64,000 nucleotides of DNA from Trichopria drosophilae. Taxonomy: Eukaryota; Arthropoda; Insecta; Hymenoptera; Diapriidae. A program made the position numbers and the translations under genes. Location: the NCBI GenBank assembly GCA_030407085.1, contig CM059583.1:84732501-84796500 (forward strand), in the 5' to 3' direction. Shown piece after piece: positions 23,781 through 36,013 of this stretch. How positions within the stretch are numbered: position 1 is the first letter of the stretch; each line of letters opens with the position of its first letter. The notes under the pieces are model-generated. The model saw only the letters and a list, made by a program, of their open reading frames with translations, searched no databases and was not told the DNA's origin.

Positions 23781-25094
23781 CATTTCGTGACACATTCGAT
23801 ATTAATTACCCTTCGGTTCTAGACGAAATTAGAGAGGTGGATAATGAAGAACAGGGCCCACAAAATAGCCAGCAACATTTGAGGCAAAGGTCTTCGACGT
23901 CGTGTACTCAAGTGGACTCTAGGGAGGGGGGTGGTCGTTCATCACATGGGAACGATAATGGCAGCCGAGGTTATGATCAAGAGAATAATTATACGCGGCT
24001 AGAACCAACCTTCCGAATACGAGACCTGGAAGAAACGGTTCGCCGATGGAACGTAACGTACGCCGGCGACGAGCAACACAGCATCGACGACTTCTTGACA
24101 CGAGTTCAAGAATGTAGTATGATAGCTGGAATTGACGAGGACCAATTATTACATGCTCTGCCCCATTTGTTAACGGGGGTGGCGATACAATGGTACCGTT
24201 TTTCGTTTAAAAAGTGGCGTACATCGGCTGATTTTAGGAGAGATGTTAGTCCATATGAGGATTCAGGGACCCGAGGAACCGGTACGAGACTATATGATAT
24301 GTCTCCAATCTATTTTAAATAGATGGGTTCCGGAGCCGTCTGTTGAGACGCAGTTAGACTGGCTCCATCAAAATCTAAAGCCAGAATTGCAAATGGCGGT
24401 ACAACGAGACCGAGTTCAGTCGTTCGACGATCTTTTAAATCAGGCTAGGGAGGCTGAACAAATTTTAAAATGTATTCAGGCCTATAGACCCCCTCCAGCG
24501 CCGGAAAATTCTTATTGTCCAGAGGTCGCCTATCACGGAAAGGCGAAGGCGGTGAAGAAAAGTGTGGGGTTAGCTGCAGTCGACACAATAGAAGACACTG
24601 GCCAACCTAGTAAAGCAGTGAAGGAAGATAAAACCGCAATTACAGCAATTTCGGAAGCAAGCGTCCAGATGATGTTGGACAAGACTTGTGCTACTTGGTT
24701 CCAGTCTATGGAAAAGAGGTTGGCTTCGACCATGGAAGCGACCATTAATAATGCAGTGACGTCCATGCAAAATCAGATGGCATCACAGAATAGCCGTCCC
24801 TATTACCCCAACGGTGATCGAGCCGTGTTAACTTCAGACTTCCAGACGAAAAGGGGGTCAGGTAAATGGTGGCCGACCAAGAAGCGGATTAACGGCCCGG
24901 CAGGTAGGGAGCCAAGTCAAAAGATGACACCAACTAGTAGCCAAAGAACGTCCTTTTCACGGAATCAGGGGACCGAAGGGTTGGCTGTGGAAGGTGGACA
25001 CAAGAGGGTCCTCAAATGTTACAAATGTGGACTCATAGGCTACACCAAGTTTAATTGTCCCAAATGCCGGGAAAACGATATCAGGGATGCGTAA
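23781..25094 (+). pseudogene. gag: gag, capsid and nucleocapsid part
   Basis: The frame continues with the retrotransposon gag domain: RRWNVTYAGDEQHSIDDFL, then LPHLLTGVAIQWY. A second frameshift at about 24235-24245 moves to the frame that ends at 25094. That part contains QLDWLHQNLKPELQ and a C-terminal zinc knuckle, CYKCGLIGYTKFNC. The knuckle has Tyr in place of the usual His of the CCHC motif. The protein would form the particle and bind element RNA. As it stands it cannot be made as one chain. Confidence 0.75.
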
Positions 25095-25180
25095 CAGAGG
25101 TCGCACCTATCCCTGATCGTGAGAAACAGACCTCTCAAAACCAAGTACGTGTAGCCAGCCAAAACTAGTCGGAGGTCTAC

Positions 25181-25851
25181 ATGGCAGAAGAAGGAGGTTT
25201 CCCACGGTGGTGGTTGTTAATATTAGTGGAAAATCACCGTCTAAGAGCTCTCTTCGACCCAGGGGCAGCCCGTACTATCATCGGTCGAGTCGCATATCAA
25301 CTCGCCGACGAGTATGGTATTCACATAGAGCCATACATGGGAGGCGGCGCTAGAGTCGCCGATGGAAGACCTGTGTCTGTCACGGGACAAATTAAGCTGC
25401 CATTTCGTATTGGAGCTGACGTAAATTGGCTGACCGCATTGATTATGCCTGAGTTGCGGCCAGATTGTCTGTTAGGCGCAGATTTTATTAGAGAATTTAA
25501 TGCGATATTGCATCCTCGTGAAAACTATATTACGCTAAATGGTAGCGTCCAGAAGATTCCAGTGGAAGTCGCAATGGTGTCACTGCCGCCTGCAGTGAAC
25601 CAAAGGACATCCGGACTACAGGAATTGACAGCTGAGCAACGGAGACGTCTGGATGCTGCTGTCCAATCTTCGGTTCCAGCCAATAATCCACACATTGGAT
25701 GCACGCATTTGGTCAAACATGTAATTGATGTCGGTGAGGTGCGCCCTATTAAACAACGATACTATCCGGTTTCCAAGAAATTAGAAGAGGAAATGCACCG
25801 GCAAGTACTACATATGTTGGATGAGGGAATTATCGAGCCGTCTTCAAGCCC
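25181..25851 (+). pseudogene. pol: pol: aspartic protease and start of reverse transcriptase
   Basis: A retropepsin-like domain shows ALFDPGAARTIIG, with Pro where most proteases have Ser or Thr in D-S/T-G, and the C-terminal LLGADFI motif. The linker leads into the RT N-terminus: RPIKQRYYPVSKKLEEEM, then MLDEGIIEPSSSP. After SSSP the sequence jumps to RRFCVDYRKVN in another frame. The usual segment of about 15 residues between is missing, so a small deletion has both removed residues and shifted the frame at about 25850. Confidence 0.8.
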
Positions 25852-26728
25852 ATGCGTCGATTTTGCGTCGATTATCGTAAAGTCAATGCCGTCTCCAAAA
25901 CCGACGCTTACCCTCTGCCCTATATGGATTCCATTTTACGAAAATTGCAGGGCGCTCAATATATTACTACCTTGGATTCAGGGAGCGCCTATCATCAGAT
26001 TAAAATGGATGAACAATCTAAACCAATCACGGCGTTCACAGTGCCAGAAAAAGGATTGTTTCAATTCAACAGAATGCCGTTTGGTTTGAGTGGAGCTCCA
26101 GCCACATTTCAAAGGTTGTTAGATTCATTAATCGGTCCCGAATTGGAACCATATGCGTTTTGTTATTTGGACGACATTATCATTGTCACGGAGTCATTTG
26201 ACGACCATTTAAAATGGGTGAAGTATGTCCTAAAAAGGATCCAAGACGCAGGCTTAATTATTAATATGAAAAAGAGCGTCTTAGGAAAGGACGAAGTTCG
26301 ATGTTTGGGTGTACTGGTTAATAGAGAGGGATTCAAGCCTGATCCCGAGAAGATTCGACCGATTGTAGAATACCCGGCGCCGAAAAACCTCAAACAATTA
26401 AGAAGATTTATCGGTATGGCGTCGTGGTATCAAAAATTTATGGAAAAGTTTGCGACCATTTCGGAGCCACTCACACAATTGACTCGGAAGGACCGACCTT
26501 ATATTTGGGGCGAAGCTCAGCAAGAAGCGTTTGAACAAATCAAACATCTATTGTGTACGGCGCCTATATTACATAGACCGGATTTTATGAAGCCGTATAC
26601 ATTGGAGACAGACGCCAGCGATACTGGACTGGGTGTTGTGTTAAGTCAGGAGATCGACGGAGACGATCGTGTCTGGGCGTTCGCGAGTCGAACATTAACC
26701 CCTGCCGAACGTAACTATTCAGTAACGG
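25852..26728 (+). pseudogene. pol: pol: reverse transcriptase and RNase H (first part)
   Basis: RT motifs in order are RRFCVDYRKVNAV, YHQIKMDEQSKP, MPFGLSGAPATFQRL and the catalytic FCYLDDIII. The connection LRRFIGMASWY and then RNase H with LETDASDTGLG follow. All catalytic aspartates expected in this part are present. The frame is lost at about 26729 by one additional G in a G-rich stretch; RNase H continues one frame over. Confidence 0.85.
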
Positions 26729-27022
26729 GAATGGGAATGTTTGGCAGTTATTTGGGCCATCCGAAAATTTCGAGAGTACGTTGAAGGCTACCATATTACC
26801 GTAATCACAGACCATGATAGTCTTACGTGGCTTTGTAATGTACGGAATCCGAATGGAAAATTAGCGCGGTGGTCCCTAGAAATACAGGGTTATGACTACG
26901 ACGTCAAACACAGAAAAGGGTCCATTCATCAAGTTCCTGATGCTTTGTCGCGAATGTTCGAGTTAGAAGAGGAAACACAAATCTCGGCCGTGCAGCTGAC
27001 GGCTAGCATTCAAGATAAATAG
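26729..27022 (+). pseudogene. pol: pol: RNase H C-terminal part
   Basis: Contains AVIWAIRKFREYVEGY, VITDHDSLTWL and the tether HQVPDALSR, standard for Gypsy RNase H. A TAG at 27020-27022 ends the frame, but integrase sequence continues in the same frame. Confidence 0.8.
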
Positions 27023-28678
27023 TACGTCGATAAGTGTATCCAAATAGAAGAGGATCCCCATAAATTTCCCTTTTGGAAGCTAGTTGGAGGCCAACTCTAT
27101 GTGTATCGACCGGATCCAATTGTGGATACCATGATGGACGACGAAGAGGCCTGGAAGCTGGTCGTGCCACAAGAAGATAGGCAAGCGATTTTAAAGGAAA
27201 GTCATGACGTCCCATCCGCTGGACACCTCGGCAATCGTAAAACTTATGACAAGGTTGCTCGGTATTATTACTGGCCGACAATGCGTAAAGATATTGCTAA
27301 ATATGTGCGGAAGTGTTCGACATGTCAGAGGATGAAGATTCCGCCAATAGCGCCAGCCGGATTAATGGGTCGTCGACCAATTCCGGGACCATGGAAATTT
27401 ATGACAGCGGATGCTATGGGACCTTTTCCCCGTAGCTCTCGAGGTCGAGAGTTTCTATTAGTATTCCAAGATGCTTTTACGCGATGAGTGGAATGTGTTC
27501 CGGTTCGTCAGGCCAATGGTCCTGCGGTAATTAAGGCGTTCAATGAACGAGTTATTTTCCGATTTGGGACGCCAGAGTTCATTCATACGGACAACGGCAA
27601 AGCTTTCCGAAATAAAAGTATAGATAAATACCTACAAGAATGCGGAATAGAACCATCGACGTTACCTCCTTATCACCCTCAGGCGAATCCCGTCGAACGA
27701 ACGAATAAAACCGTCAAAGGAATGATTAAATCGTTCGTTGAAGAGAACCATCGAGCATGGGATAAATATATAGATGAGTTCGCTTTTGCTTATAATACGG
27801 CGAGCCATGACTCCACTGGTCGGAGTCCTGCAATGTTAAATTATAGACGTCAACTCGTACCTCCTGATCATTGGCGTCGACATGCAGATCAAGCGGCCAA
27901 AGAAGCTCAAGGGGAAGAAGCCTTGCAAGATTGGATAACTCGACTAGATGCATTACGGTCCCTACATGAAGAGGCTACGGAAAATATTCAAGCAGCTCAG
28001 GAACGTCAAGCTCGGTATTATGACCAGAAAAGACGAGACGTTCATTTTAATATTGGGGATGTCGTCCTGAAAAAGAATTACGTTCTTTCATCGGCAGTTC
28101 AAGGTTTCGCTGCAAAGCTGGCTCCTAATTTCATAGGACCCTATATAATTTCCGAACGATTGGAATCCAATGTATATTGATTGAAGGAGGGTTCCGGAAA
28201 AATCATTGGTACATGCCACGTCAACCAGTTGAAACCATATCATGGGAGAGACGATCCTCCACCTGAGGATCCAACGGTACGGGAAGAAGAGGCGTCTACT
28301 ATGTTGGAAGAAGATGACATCGAGCATCAATCTACATTATCTGAGCCTGAACCAGAAGTGGTAGCTAGGCCTAAGTCGAATCCCATTATTGTACACGCGG
28401 ACGTGCATCGAAAAGATAAGGTCGAGCGGCGACCTCGCGGTAGACCTAAGAAAGTTAGGTTAGGCGGATCGTCGGACGATACGAGTCAAGATAGGCGTGA
28501 ACCACCATTAGATAGGTTGAATGGCGAAAATGTAGAGGTCTCGCCTAATTCGCCTAAGCAAGTCAATATGACAGATTATCCTAGTAAGCGTTCTCGCGGG
28601 CGGCCTAAAAAGAGTGAACGACCCCGTGTCCCCTTAACAGTCCCGACTCACAAATACGCTATTCGTAGTAGAAAATAA
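27023..28678 (+). pseudogene. pol: pol: integrase with AT-hook tail
   Basis: The zinc-binding domain shows H-x3-H (AGHLGNRKTYD region) and CSTCQRMK. The catalytic core shows TADAMGPFP, HTDNGKAF and NPVERTNKTVKG, with D, D and E in place. A GPY-like C-terminal region includes IGPYIISERL. Stops TGA at 27485-27487 and TGA at 28178-28180 interrupt the single frame. After KPYHGR the tail is acidic and then basic, with two AT-hook motifs, RPRGRPKKV and SRGRPKKSE. AT-hooks bind the minor groove of AT-rich DNA and may aid target choice, which is inference. The end is YAIRSRK at 28678. Confidence 0.85.
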
Positions 28679-28768
28679 TGCATGGATCCGTGTTAGTAGA
28701 TAGTACCGTCCAGTTTAGTTGTAAGTTAATCATTGAAACATTTTGCATGAATCAGTCACCTTCATCCA

Positions 28769-28800
28769 TACATTTTTTTTTCATCTCTCTTATTTAGATC
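28769..28800 (+). promoter_or_regulatory. Putative splice acceptor upstream of third ORF
   Basis: A pyrimidine tract and TTTAG end three bases before the ATG at 28801. In env-bearing Gypsy elements the third ORF is expressed from a spliced RNA; this layout suggests the same here. The donor was not identified. Confidence 0.45.
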
Positions 28801-29519
28801 ATGGCCGAGAACCCCCCGTCCGTGGAGGAGGAGTGGATGTCCATGCGGCGGACACTAGTGGAATATTCCATCCAGCTGACCATCGACGAACTGATGAAGC
28901 AGTTACAACTGCTCAAAAGCATACCGGTATGGAGAGCCAATATCGAGGAGTTGCAAGCAGCTGGGACTCCGGACGCGAGGACGACCCCGATTACCGAGGA
29001 ATCCGGATGGGAAGAACTGCAGCAAGCCCTACTGGCTACCCGCCAGAAATGCTTGGCGCTCGAGCAGGAGGAACAATATTTGTTTGGCTGCCTCGAACGC
29101 AAACAAGCTCGCTCGGAGGCGCCCCCGTCCATCCGAAAATATTCCAAATCCATCTCCAACTACCTGGAGGAGTTGGATGTCAGGAACAAATTCCGGATCC
29201 GCCGAGCCGCCAAAAAGACGGAAGAGGACCAGCGAGTACAAGCGGTAATCGACCGAGGACGCGCCGAAATTATCAAGGCAGAGGAGCTCCTCGCTAAGGT
29301 CGAAACTGAATGGGAAGAGGCGCAATCTCGATCCCATATCAGTTAGGGGGAACGCCGACGCCTCCTAAATCAATTACAGTGGGCCAAAGCAAGGATCGGT
29401 TTCGCTGAGACTGACCTGAAAATTAAGGTCAAGCGGGCTGTCGCCCCCTTAGAACGAATCAGAGATATAGTGTGTACTCTGTGGGTACCGACGCTAGGAT
29501 GTTGGACGTCCCTAAATTA
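28801..29519 (+). pseudogene. Third ORF of Gypsy element: coiled-coil protein of unknown function
   Basis: The frame starts MAENPPSVEEEW and runs 181 codons to a TAG at 29344-29346. It stays open in the same frame for another 57 codons to TAA at 29519. Composition is rich in Glu, Lys, Arg, Gln and Leu with heptad-like spacing (TIDELMKQLQLLKS, ALLATRQKCLALEQEEQ). A coiled coil is therefore likely. No signal peptide, membrane segment or glycoprotein features are seen, so it is not an env. It lies after integrase and before the polypurine tract, where env would be. The function is unknown. Confidence 0.6.
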
Positions 29520-29884
29520 AGAATGGCGACCCGGCTAACAAGGGTGGCCCTACGCTTTCGTGGTCTCTATCATTTCTTTTTTTTTTTTTTTTCTTAAGCC
29601 AGACCCTAATTTTTTTTGTATTACGACGAAATAATAAATTATAATTTCTGTTTATACATCATCATAAGTTGAATTTTAATTTTCGCTTACATCTCATTTC
29701 TTTTTAACAGCCCGAGATGTCATGAAAGAATGCTGGTTAAGGTAATGGGGTAGATCCATTTTCCTCTATTCCTTCGTTACTTTCCCGATTATTTTAATTA
29801 ATAATACTTCTATCTTTTCTTTTAATGAAGCCCGAGTCTGAGGAACTGGTGATCGAGCTGGTACCCTGGTCAGATAGGCAGCTT

Positions 29885-29896
29885 CTGGGCGGGGGG
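29885..29896 (+). promoter_or_regulatory. Polypurine tract
   Basis: TGGGCGGGGGG lies directly before the 3' LTR start TGTAACGG and would prime plus-strand synthesis. Confidence 0.7.
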
Positions 29897-30621
29897 TGTA
29901 ACGGAAATGCTGTTTTATCTTCGTTTCATACCCGGTTATAGGAAAAAGCATTCCGTTATTCCCCATACTCCGGCGCGCGGTTGTTCCGTATTGCGTAATA
30001 ATTATACTCTAGGGAGTTTTTCAGAACTAGCGGACCGCCAAGGCGACTAGAGCCGACAACACTGTGGAGAGGCAGGTGGGTACTCGCCAATAACCGGGAA
30101 GGCAGACCTCTGCTTACGTTCTCCGTGTACGGTATCCGAGAGAGCGCCTTTTTTTTGTAATTCTCCGTTCGTTTTATTGAAATTCTCTAGTTAATTGTAA
30201 ATCGCTGTCGCGACATAGTTGCCTATCGCTTTCGATTCCAATTGTGCCTGTGGACGTCCCCTAAGTGCGACGACACCAAGGTTTCCGAGACGAGCGAGAG
30301 CCCTAACGAGAGCGAAAGAGAAATATCTCTAAATTTGTGCGCCGATTACTGTAAGTACCGGCTCGGTGCCGATAACTCATGTTCCTTGGGTTACATTTTT
30401 TTTGTTCGATTACACAATTTTAATTAAAATATATTCTTAACCTATGATTGGTTTCCGTTTTTATCATTCTTCCCCATAACCTCTCCTAATCACTATTTCC
30501 AAAATTACAATCTCCCCTTTTAATTATTTATTGTGGGTTATATTTTACGACCCCTTATATTTAGGTTTAAATGCACCAGTCGTCTCTTAATTTTAACCTC
30601 CCAAAATAAAAGACAGTTGCA
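29897..30621 (+). repeat. 3' LTR
   Basis: A 725-bp LTR, TGTAACGG to GTTGCA, uninterrupted, followed by the target duplication CTTT. It gives the empty-site sequence for the insertion in the 5' LTR. Confidence 0.9.
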
Positions 30622-31076
30622 CTTTTGTGTATAATAGTCTTATGCAGAAGAATAACAATTATAATAGTACTTCAAATTTAAGGTAATGTATTTAAAAATA
30701 TTTAGTACATTTTCGGAAAACGTCCAATGAAGAAAATTTCATAAGACTCCAGTCAGAGATAGAAATATAGATAGAAATTGTATATATCTTCACAAGATAG
30801 AGGAATATTCGAAAACCCTGTATTATTTATTTTTTAATATTTTGTTTGAATTTATATTTATATACCTGCAAATCCCGAATTAATGTTAAATTTTCATTCT
30901 TCATTGAAGTGTTAATTACTTTAAACATTTTCACATATCTGTTATTAGACGAACACATACATCAAGCATTGGTCATGCGCTAGACGCGTTAGTGAGCAGA
31001 CGTGTTTCATACCTGCTCTGCGAAATAACGCATATAACATTAAATTAGAAGCAGAAATAACGCAAAAGTTGGAAAA

Positions 31077-31182
31077 ATGAATGAAAAAACAACGATTAAA
31101 GAGATAAAAGACTTAATAGTGAATTTAATCACAAAATTCGACAAGTATGAAACCACACAAACGCAAATATTATCAACGTTAA
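31077..31182 (+). pseudogene. L1-like LINE ORF1, 5' piece
   Basis: Starts MNEKTTIKEIKDL and reads KFDKYETTQTQILSTL, the N-terminal coiled-coil start typical of L1-like proteins in insects. It is broken off at TTAA (31179-31182). The same frame continues after the matching TTAA at 48529, 17.3 kb away, with THNKEDISKVKSDIMNL. Confidence 0.65.
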
Positions 31183-31410
31183 GGGGGTTCCATAGTCATT
31201 CGACAAATCACATTCGGGTTTTCCTAGATTCCTACATTACCGACTGAACAGAAAGTAGTTCTAAATTCCGGGAGAGGGCGCCTCTTGTAAATTTCATGAT
31301 CGCCATACATAAGTATATGTGCATGTATGTATGTACATACGTGCTTGCGCGCTTGTATATGTGTTTACAGATGATTGAGTATCCGCGGGGCCTGCCCACT
31401 GCCCGCCCGA

Positions 31411-32760
31411 ACCAATGCCGTCAGAAAGGAGCCGTTTTCAGCTGAAAGGAGCCGTTTTAATGCGCACCTTCCGCGCGCAGGTTGCTTCGGTAGTCGTCGG
31501 CGGTCTGAGCTTGTGGGCCCTCGGGAGGGGAGCGGAGCGAGAGGAAAATATCGGGCGCGCAAAAGTATTAAACAAATGACGGGGGATTGAACTTTATCAG
31601 ATACTTCGAAAATCAAAATCATGTATACTCGTCGTAGTCGAGTGGTACAAGCGCATGGGTTGAAGCGCAGCGCGTTATTTTTTTAGTTCGATGTCGGGGA
31701 TTTTTTTTTTTTTATTGTTCATTTACTCAACATTTGTAACGAAAATAATTTTTTACTTGTTTACTATTAGTTATTTTATTTACAAAAATGAATTGTGAAA
31801 ATAAATTTTAAAAACATTAAACAATATGTTTTTGCAGAATGACATTTGTAAGAATCGAATTCTCTGTAATATTAAAAAAAATAAATGTACAATATCTTAT
31901 TGTAATTTCCGAAATAATATACAAAAATTACAAGTCGTACATTTTTTCTAAAAAAGTTATTGTAGTTAATATACGCTTGTAATTGATTATTTTTTATATG
32001 TTTCAAATATAATGTAGACCTTCCATCTAATTCCTAATATCGGGCGGTATCTTTATTTATATATACGGCAACAGTTTATATTGCATTTACGGTAAATAGA
32101 AAGATCTTTTACAGAATACAGAGTAAACGAAAGTATCGTGGAAACAAATTTAGGAAACAAATATTTGGAATACTCGATTAATGTCATATTAAAATAAAAA
32201 GATGTTTTTTTACTTCTCCAATGAAATTGTACTAAATTACTAACTGCTTTTTTGAAATATTTCAATATTATTATACAATAATATTTTTATCCCGTTAGAA
32301 AACTTATATGATTACACTAACAGCATTCTGTAAATCAGTATATCTGTATAGTGTAAAATCTTATTTAAATTAGTTATACATTTTCACCAATATTTTTTTA
32401 AACATTTAAACCCTTTCACGACAATTTTACTTACTTTTAATTAAATTGATTTCAAGAATATGTATCATTCAGCAAGATGGTTATTCGTCATTCATTATTT
32501 ACTTTGTTTTGCCTACATTATGCTATTATTTATAGCTATGGGTTTTCTTTTACGTATTAATTAATTAAATAAATATATTATACTAATAATATTGTAATAC
32601 ACCGATTAAGATATCGAAAATTAGTACATTATGTTTCAGATACTGATTTTCATTGACCTATTAAAAAACCACATGTTTGGCACAAGACTGGGTATATGGT
32701 CTTTTATTTATCAACAAATTGTCCAATTTCATTCCCGACTAGAAAAGGTGATAATTCGTA
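31411..32760 (+). repeat. Large dispersed repeat, copy B (left arm of inverted pair)
   Basis: Matches 36013-34680 as reverse complement with very few differences. Homology ends abruptly at ACCAATGCCGTCAG outside and at AAAGGTGATAATT inside. It starts with the GC-rich GAGCGGAGCGAGAGG block and a tRNA-like TCGTAGTCGAGTGGTACAAG stretch. Confidence 0.85.
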
Positions 32761-33651
32761 ATAATTTGTAATAATTTTTGCAATAAATTTTCACTAAAAC
32801 AATATCAAAGTTATTTTCTTATTAGAATCTTATTGTTTTTTTCTTGATCACAGCAAATCTATTGTATTTTGAAAAAAATCAGTATATAATTTATTCTGAA
32901 AATGTTCAATTGCAACAAACGTTTTATTAATTCAGAAATTTGTTAATACAACTTATTTATCAATAAACCTAAGCGTATTTTCATTTTACACTTGCTACGA
33001 ATATTCTAGAATGTGCCATTCAATAATTCTTTTTACTCTGACAACCGATAGTTGTAATTATTCAATTTTATTACCACAATTTTTTGCTTTTCACAAATGC
33101 ATAAAGGGATAATTAAACTGTAAAACATTGTCAGATTTGAGGTTTAATACTCTACAACATATTTAACTATCGGAAAATAGTAAAGGGGCCATATTATTGT
33201 CTTGTTTACAGTATAAATGGTTGACGCCCAAATATGCAATTTCTTCATGAATTTTGACCCTGGTAGAAAATTCATTTTTGACATGATATTTGTCACTTTT
33301 AGATGTATGGTAATGACATTGCCCATAATAAAATTCGATAAATTAAAAATAAAAGCTAAAATTTCAAGCTTAAAAAGAATGTGTATAACTTTTCGATTTC
33401 AACATTTGTAAAGAGCTAATTTTTGGCAATAAGAAATTACTTGATAATTTTAATTCGTGGAGTTTAAATAAATAAATTAAATGTAGTATCGTACTCCATG
33501 AAACCACTTTGTATATTTGAGCGTTTAGGGTTCATGTAGGTTTTTTCTCTCTGTGTATAAAATAACTTTGAAATTGACTTGAAATATAATAATAAATAAT
33601 TGGAGTTACTGACTACTCAGCTTTCTTTCATCTTATACAGTGACATCTTAG

Positions 33652-33758
<107 letters not shown>

Positions 33759-33837
33759 AGGATTTATAGAGTAATGCAAATATTTTCTTCCTAACGTGCA
33801 CTCTGTGTTAAGATTTTAATATTTTTTTTAAAATGGT

Positions 33838-33952
33838 GTTTCTATTCAACGTAATTATCACAAATATTTTTAATGTGATACACTTTTGTATAACGACAAT
33901 CAAAAATTATATCACATTAAAAATATGTATGATAACTACGTTGAATAGAATT
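33838..33952. repeat. Hairpin
   Basis: Inverted arms of about 45 bp share TTCTATTCAACGTA and ACATTAAAAATAT with their complements around a short loop. Confidence 0.65.
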
Positions 33953-36013
33953 TTATTCTTTTCAACAGATTGATTATTGTTAAATTAACTAAAAACTTAA
34001 TATAACAGTCAACAAAAAAATTATTTGCACAAGCTGAATACCTATAAAGGCTGACAATACGTCGAATATGTCTATAGAAACATTGAGCTTATGTAATAAT
34101 TTTTTCGTTAACTTTAATTTCATTTTTAATTCAATTTGGCAATAATGAATCTATTGAATTCATTTAATAATAATATATTAAAATCGATATTCTGATCAAG
34201 AATTAAACGAATATCGGCAACATTTCCTTTTACAAATAATCTTTCTAAAAAAGATATCTTCATTCCGGTAAAATAGTAAATCCTAATTGTATTATATTTA
34301 ACATATAACATATACACTATAAATAACATATAGTTTTAATTTGTGTATTAAAGCGATGGTGTCGATCATATAAGCGTATATATATATATATATATTTCTT
34401 TCCTAACATGAATATTTGTTTTTGCCAATTTCTCAATTCCAATTTTGCCTTTACTTAAATGTTATTGAAAAATCAGTATATAACTTATTCTTAAAATTTG
34501 CAATTGCAACAAATATTTTATTAATCCAAAAATTTGTTAATACAACCTATTTATTAATAAACCTTGAGATTTTGCGAACGTTTCTTTACTATTTTGTTAT
34601 AAATATAGTAAACTAAATTTATTGTATATTGTTATAAAAGGAAAAATCAGATTTAAACCATTTTTTAACGACATGATTATTACGAATTAATTATCACCTT
34701 TTCTAGTCGGGAATGAAATTGGACAATTTGTTGATAAATAAAAGACCATATACCCAGTCTTGTGCCAAACATGTGGTTTTTTAATAGGTCAATGAAAATC
34801 AGTATCTGAAACATAATGTACTAATTTTCGATATCTTAATCGGTGTATTACAATATTATTAGTATAATATATTTATTTAATTAATTAATACGTAAAAGAA
34901 AACCCATAGCTATAAATAATAGCATAATGTAGGCAAAACAAAGTAAATAATGAATGACGAATAACCATCTTGCTGAATGATACATATTCTTGAAATCAAT
35001 TTAATTAAAAGTAAGTAAAATTGTCGTGAAAGGGTTTAAATGTTTAAAAAAATATTGGTGAAAATGTATAACTAATTTAAATAAGATTTTACACTATACA
35101 GATATACTGATTTACAGAATGCTGTTAGTGTAATCATATAAGTTTTCTAACGGGATAAAAATATTATTGTATAATAATATTGAAATATTTCAAAAAAGCA
35201 GTTAGTAATTTAGTACAATTTCATTGGAGAAGTAAAAAAATATCTTTTTATTTTAATATGACATTAATCGAGTATTCCAAATATTTGTTTCCTAAATTTG
35301 TTTCCACGATACTTTCGTTTACTCTGTATTCTGTAAAAGATCTTTCTATTTACCGTAAATGCAATATAAACTGTTGCCGTATATATAAATAAAGATACCG
35401 CCCGATATTAGGAATTAGATGGAAGGTCTACATTATATTTGAAACATATAAAAAATAATCAATTACAAGCGTATATTAACTACAATAACTTTTTTAGAAA
35501 AAATGTACGACTTGTAATTTTTGTATATTATTTCGGAAATTACAATAAGATATTGTACATTTATTTTTTTTAATATTACAGAGAATTCGATTCTTACAAA
35601 TGTCATTCTGCAAAAACATATTGTTTAATGTTTTTAAAATTTATTTTCACAATTCATTTTTGTAAATAAAATAACTAATAGTAAACAAGTAAAAAATTAT
35701 TTTCGTTACAAATGTTGAGTAAATGAACAATAAAAAAAAAAAATCCCCGACATCGAACTAAAAAAATAACGCGCTGCGCTTCAACCCATGCGCTTGTACC
35801 ACTCGACTACGACGAGTATACATGATTTTGATTTTCGAAGTACCTGATAAAGTTCAATCCCCCGTCATTTGTTTAATACTTTTGCGCGCCCGATATTTTC
35901 CTCTCGCTCCGCTCCCCTCCCGAGGGCCCACAAGCTCAGACCGCCGACGACTGCCGAAGCAACCTGCGCGCGGAAGGTGGGCATTAAAAACGGCTCCTCT
36001 GACGGCACTGGTC
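33950..36013 (-). repeat. Large dispersed repeat, copy C (right arm of inverted pair)
   Basis: The first 1.33 kb of this copy (36013-34680) mirrors copy B. Beyond that it follows copy A through TATATGATCGACACCATCGC and TTGATCAGAATATCGAT down to about 33950. It therefore keeps more of the family sequence than B. Confidence 0.85.

Larger units (their letters stand above)
16517..30621 (+). mobile_element. Ty3/Gypsy LTR retrotransposon, complete but defective
   Basis: The LTRs begin TGTAACGG and end in CA. The element is flanked by the 4-bp duplication CTTT (16513-16516 and 30622-30625). The order is 5' LTR, tRNA-Lys-type primer site, long leader, gag, protease, reverse transcriptase, RNase H, integrase, extra ORF, polypurine tract, 3' LTR. 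Without the 3.9-kb insertion in its 5' LTR it is about 10.2 kb, large for the group. The LTRs differ by only a handful of substitutions plus a ~95-bp length difference, so insertion is fairly recent. Several frameshifts and stops make it defective. Confidence 0.9.

Noticed and set aside
28743..29297. Second open frame overlapping the Gypsy third ORF
   Set aside because: It is a frame shadow of the coiled-coil ORF, with Gly/Arg/Pro-rich content and no coherent domain.
28801..29519. env gene of the Gypsy element
   Set aside because: No signal peptide, membrane anchor, cleavage site or cysteine pattern.
16517..30621. Lentivirus-like provirus, suggested by the tRNA-Lys primer site
   Set aside because: Pol order and motifs, 4-bp duplication and lack of env are those of Ty3/Gypsy elements.
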